Origin: Rhizobium sp. CB3090
GTDB taxonomy: Bacteria > Pseudomonadota > Alphaproteobacteria > Rhizobiales > Rhizobiaceae
Assembly: GCF_029714285.1 (NCBI RefSeq)
Contig: NZ_CP121662.1
Location: 3,556,001-3,620,000, forward strand
Reading direction: 5' to 3'
DNA: 64,000 nt
In this document: positions 61,336-64,000 of the stretch, piece by piece
Numbering within the stretch: the first letter of the stretch is position 1
Layout of the letters: each line of letters begins with the position of its first letter
The notes under the pieces: generated by a model
The model's database searches: none
Seen by the model: only the letters and a program-made list of their open reading frames with translations
Told to the model about the DNA's origin: nothing
Translations under genes and position numbers: made by a program

Positions 61336-61366
61336 CAGGGCTCGCGCCTTGTCGACGCGAGCCCTG
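61336..61366. promoter_or_regulatory. 11-bp perfect inverted repeat upstream of the two-component genes
   Basis: CAGGGCTCGCG (61336-61346) and CGCGAGCCCTG (61356-61366) are exact complements with a 9-base loop. No U-run follows on the plus strand. It could be an operator or a stem of the pseudouridine synthase leader. Confidence 0.4.
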
Positions 61367-61567
61367 CCGGCGGGCCGGAGCGGCGATGGGTCGGGTGTGG
61401 CGACGCCGGGGTAGCTGTCGCCGTCCGCTCCGGAGGGAAGGCCATTGCCGCGAACCTGCATGGCGTCTGTTGCCGGAATTTTTCAGAACGGCGGAAATTT
61501 GTTACAGTTTGTATCATCGGCCGTTTCCTTGTTGTCAAAAGCGCCCTTCGCCTCGCATGGATGCATC

Positions 61568-62287
61568 ATGGTTTCTGCATCGCTTCTTCTGGTCGAGGAC
61601 GACCGCGAAATTAGAGCGCTTCTGGAGGAGTTCCTGAGCCGCGAAGGTTTTGCCGTCGAGGCGGTCGAAAGTGCCGCCGCCATGGATCGCGCACTCGCCA
61701 GAGGTTTCCCCGATCTCATCATTCTCGACTTGATGCTGCCAGGCGAGGATGGTCTTTCGGCCTGCCGCCGCATACGGGCGCGCAGCCAGGTGCCGATCCT
61801 GATGCTGACGGCGAAGTCCGATGATATCGATCGCATTCTCGGCCTTGAAATGGGCGCCGACGACTATCTCGGCAAACCCTTCAATCCGCGCGAGCTTTTG
61901 GCGCGCATCCGCGCCATCCTGCGCCGCTCCGGCCCCGAACGCCTGGAGGAGGGCGGTGGCCCACGCCGGCGCAAGAGTTTCGCGGGCCTCATCGTCGATC
62001 TCGACGGTAGGGCGATCGAGATAGAAGGCGAGGGTCCGGTGCGCCTGACGACCGCGGAGTTCGATCTGCTTGTCTGCTTCCTGGAAAGGCCGCGCCGGGT
62101 GCTGTCGCGCGACCAATTGCTCGATTGGACGCGCGGACGCGGTGCCGACCCTTTCGATCGCACTATCGATGTCACCGTCTCGCGCCTGCGCACCAAGCTT
62201 GCGCAGTATTTGCCCGATGGCGCACAGGTCATCACCACCGTCCGCAATGCCGGCTATCTCCTGACCGTCGATGTGAGGGATGTCTGA
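61568..62287 (+). CDS. OmpR-family response regulator
   Basis: The 239-residue regulator has a receiver domain with Asp11-Asp12, phospho-acceptor Asp54 (IILDLMLPGEDG) and Lys103 (YLGKPFNP), and a winged-helix DNA-binding domain (TTAEFDLLVCFLERPRRVLS, TIDVTVSRLRTKL). The start is ATG 61568; codons before it do not match. It is three bases ahead of its kinase, so they are one operon. A tandem repeat and a palindrome lie upstream. Confidence 0.95.
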   Translation: MVSASLLLVEDDREIRALLEEFLSREGFAVEAVESAAAMDRALARGFPDLIILDLMLPGEDGLSACRRIRARSQVPILMLTAKSDDIDRILGLEMGADDYLGKPFNPRELLARIRAILRRSGPERLEEGGGPRRRKSFAGLIVDLDGRAIEIEGEGPVRLTTAEFDLLVCFLERPRRVLSRDQLLDWTRGRGADPFDRTIDVTVSRLRTKLAQYLPDGAQVITTVRNAGYLLTVDVRDV

Positions 62288-62290
62288 ACC

Positions 62291-63640
62291 ATGCTGAAAC
62301 TCGGTCTCGTTTCCCGCATCATCATGATCGTCGCCGTGGCGCTGTTCATCATCCAGCTCGCCGCCTTCGTCGCCGCCGGTTTGAAGCCGGACTTACCGCT
62401 CAGCCATCAGCTGTCGCCGGCGATGCAGGTCAGGTCGGCGGTGCGCCTGCTCGATACCATTCCGCCCGAAGCACAAGAGCAGGCCGTGCGGGCGCTGAAC
62501 GCGACCGGTCTGGATCTGCGCCTGGTCAATGCCACAGCGCCCGCGCAAAATGATGCGGCCGATCCCACGCTTGGCCGCACATTCGCCCGTGAGTTTGCCA
62601 ATATGGCATTCGGCGATCGTTATTTCAGCTTGCGCTCTCTCCCGGAACGGCCGCAAGGCTGGTTTTCGGTCGGTGCTCCTGACCGGACGATCGAAGTGTC
62701 GATTGGTGTTGCCGGCGGCAAGGTCGCTGTCTTCAGCTTGACCGATACGCCGACGGTGCGGCTGCGCGGCGTGCCGGTGGGCTTTATGGCCGGGCTTCTC
62801 GGCGTTCTGGTGGCGGTGATCGCCGTCGTCGCCGTGGCGCGCGAGACCAGGCCGTTGACGCGGTTGTCCCGCACCGTCAATTCCATCGGCAAGGGCCTGC
62901 AGCCGATCGATATTCCAGAGCGGGGCGCTTGCGAGCTGCGCATGCTGATCCGCGCCATCAACGGCATGCAATTGCGCATCGCTGCCTTGATCAACAACCG
63001 CACGCTGATCCTCGGGGCGATCTCCCATGATCTCAGGACCTACCTCACCCGCTTTCGGCTACGTATGGAGATGATGCCCGACACTTCGCATCGCGAGCGG
63101 GCGATCGCCGATATCGAGGCCATGCAGCGCCTCGTGGAAGAAGCGCTGGGCCTTGCCCGCAGCACCGTCGTTTCCGGAGGAAGGGATATCGCCGACCTCA
63201 ATGCGGCTGTTTGTGCGCTTGTCGCCGAGCGCCAGGACGGACCGGATCTCGTCTCGTTTTCGCCGTTTGGAAGAGAACTGGCGGTGACGATGCCGCAGAC
63301 GGCGCTGGCCCGGGTGCTGGACAATCTGATCGACAATGCGCTGCGTTATGGCGGCAGGGCTGATATTTGCATCGAGCGCCGCGGCGATCATGCGGTCATC
63401 ATTATCGGCGACCGCGGCCCGGGCATTCCGGTGGAGCGGCGCAAGGATGTGCTCGAACCCTTCGTTCGTCTGGAGGAATCGCGCAATCGCGATCTCGGCG
63501 GGAGTGGTTTGGGACTGACGATCGTCCGGCAGATCCTGGACGCGCATAATGGCGCGTTTTGCCTGGAAGATCGTGATGGCGGCGGGCTCAATGCCATTGT
63601 GCTCTTGCCGCTTGCAACGAGCGGTCGGGTGGCCGCCTGA
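62291..63640 (+). CDS. Sensor histidine kinase (EnvZ-like)
   Basis: The 449-residue kinase has two membrane segments (about 9-30 and 163-183) around a periplasmic domain of about 130 residues, a HAMP linker, and a HisKA domain with His246 in AISHDLRTYLTRFRLRME. The position after RT is Tyr where most kinases have Pro. N, G1 and G2 boxes are LDNLIDNALRYGG, GDRGPGIP and GGSGLGLTIV. It partners the response regulator just upstream. The signal is unknown. Confidence 0.94.
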   Translation: MLKLGLVSRIIMIVAVALFIIQLAAFVAAGLKPDLPLSHQLSPAMQVRSAVRLLDTIPPEAQEQAVRALNATGLDLRLVNATAPAQNDAADPTLGRTFAREFANMAFGDRYFSLRSLPERPQGWFSVGAPDRTIEVSIGVAGGKVAVFSLTDTPTVRLRGVPVGFMAGLLGVLVAVIAVVAVARETRPLTRLSRTVNSIGKGLQPIDIPERGACELRMLIRAINGMQLRIAALINNRTLILGAISHDLRTYLTRFRLRMEMMPDTSHRERAIADIEAMQRLVEEALGLARSTVVSGGRDIADLNAAVCALVAERQDGPDLVSFSPFGRELAVTMPQTALARVLDNLIDNALRYGGRADICIERRGDHAVIIIGDRGPGIPVERRKDVLEPFVRLEESRNRDLGGSGLGLTIVRQILDAHNGAFCLEDRDGGGLNAIVLLPLATSGRVAA

Positions 63641-63651
63641 ATTAGGACACA

Positions 63652-63685
63652 ACAGAGGGTTCGCGCGCAAGCGCGCGATCTCTGT
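63652..63685. terminator. Hairpin between the kinase gene and the convergent small gene
   Basis: ACAGAG (63652-63657) pairs with CTCTGT (63680-63685), and inside it CGCGCGC pairs with GCGCGCG. It lies between convergent stops, without a strong U-run. Confidence 0.45.
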
Positions 63686-63703
63686 CATCTGTCGCGTTAC
63701 CGC

Positions 63704-63910
63704 TCAATGACGGGTGAGGAAGCGCTTCAGTTCCTCCCGGCTGACGACGATGCCCGCGGCGGCTTTTTGCGGGTCCGGATGGGTGTAGGTGAAGCTCGGC
63801 AGGTCAGGCAGATCCAATGCCTGGCGCATGTTCATGATGCCGAGCGCCCTCCTTCCGGTGGCGCTGTCGACGCTGACTTCGACGATGCTCTCTGGTCTTG
63901 TTATTTCCAT
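63704..63910 (-). CDS. Small hypothetical protein (68 aa)
   Basis: The product begins MEITRPESIVEVSVDSATGR and ends GIVVSREELKRFLTRH. It looks like a compact cytoplasmic domain. I do not recognise a family. The start is ATG 63910, with GGGAGG about eight bases upstream; a longer frame upstream has no such site. It is convergent with the histidine kinase gene. Confidence 0.6.
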   Translation of the reverse strand: MEITRPESIVEVSVDSATGRRALGIMNMRQALDLPDLPSFTYTHPDPQKAAAGIVVSREELKRFLTRH

Positions 63911-64000
63911 AAGGTGTCCTCCCACCTTCTTATATAGCAGAAATCTCATGTAAAATATTGGTTTTTATGAGACCTAGCTTAGATAAAAAGGCTTAAGGCG

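Overview
The window is a stretch of core chromosome from an alphaproteobacterium of the Rhizobiaceae, most likely Rhizobium itself or a close relative. The evidence is the GC-rich coding, the block irr-fabA-fabB-fabI, the nusA-infB operon running rimP to pnp, a class II (Agrobacterium CP4-like) EPSP synthase, an Irr protein without the Bradyrhizobium heme motif, and several rhizobial intergenic mosaic palindromes. No prophage, CRISPR array, conjugative or symbiosis cluster was seen. Most genes are housekeeping.

Layout. 1-4.1 kb: end of an unidentified gene, then aroA-cmk-rpsA on the minus strand. 4.3-6.2 kb: an acidic FYDLN protein, tRNA-Ala(GGC), and a small AT-richer islet with a DUF3800 gene and a possible short RNA. 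6.3-8.4 kb: YdcF-like protein, a secreted hypothetical protein, and a TRIC-type channel. 8.4-11.8 kb: the iron regulator irr, divergent from fabA-fabB-fabI for unsaturated fatty acid synthesis. 12-23.8 kb: rsmC-like methylase, then the translation and RNA-decay operon rimP-nusA-ylxR-infB-rbfA-truB-rpsO-pnp, with a promoter and an attenuator-like terminator in front of rimP. 24-31.4 kb: hydrolase, lytic transglycosylase, recR, MOSC protein, RBBP9-like hydrolase, Lrp regulator, ybaB, dnaX and the 4.5S RNA gene.

31.5-36.9 kb: HIT and NudC proteins, WYL regulator, DUF1127 and VOC proteins, pheA, kdsB and a membrane cytochrome c. 37-39.7 kb: AEC transporter and a complete IS1182-family element that has landed in a terminator-like palindrome, perhaps cutting the terminator off a structured RNA. 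40-46 kb: adenosine kinase-like PfkB enzyme, CadD-like transporter, SH3 protein, 2-hydroxyacid dehydrogenase, GNAT, MoeB/ThiF protein and recF. 46.2-52 kb: dnaJ, dnaK and a class A penicillin-binding protein. 52.2-54.3 kb: small proteins and a disordered SH3 protein. 54.7-64 kb: a candidate small RNA, an orphan outer-membrane efflux lipoprotein, long-form purC, SLC13 permease, phosphoribosyltransferase, rRNA pseudouridine synthase, an OmpR/EnvZ-type two-component pair and a small hypothetical protein.

The items most worth following are the leader terminator ahead of rimP-nusA, the structured RNA candidate whose terminator the IS splits, two other small-RNA candidates, the DUF3800 islet bracketed by a direct repeat at the tRNA 3' end, a full CtrA-type site in front of the penicillin-binding protein gene, and mosaic palindromes that reach into a coding start. 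I did not find a convincing new multi-gene system.
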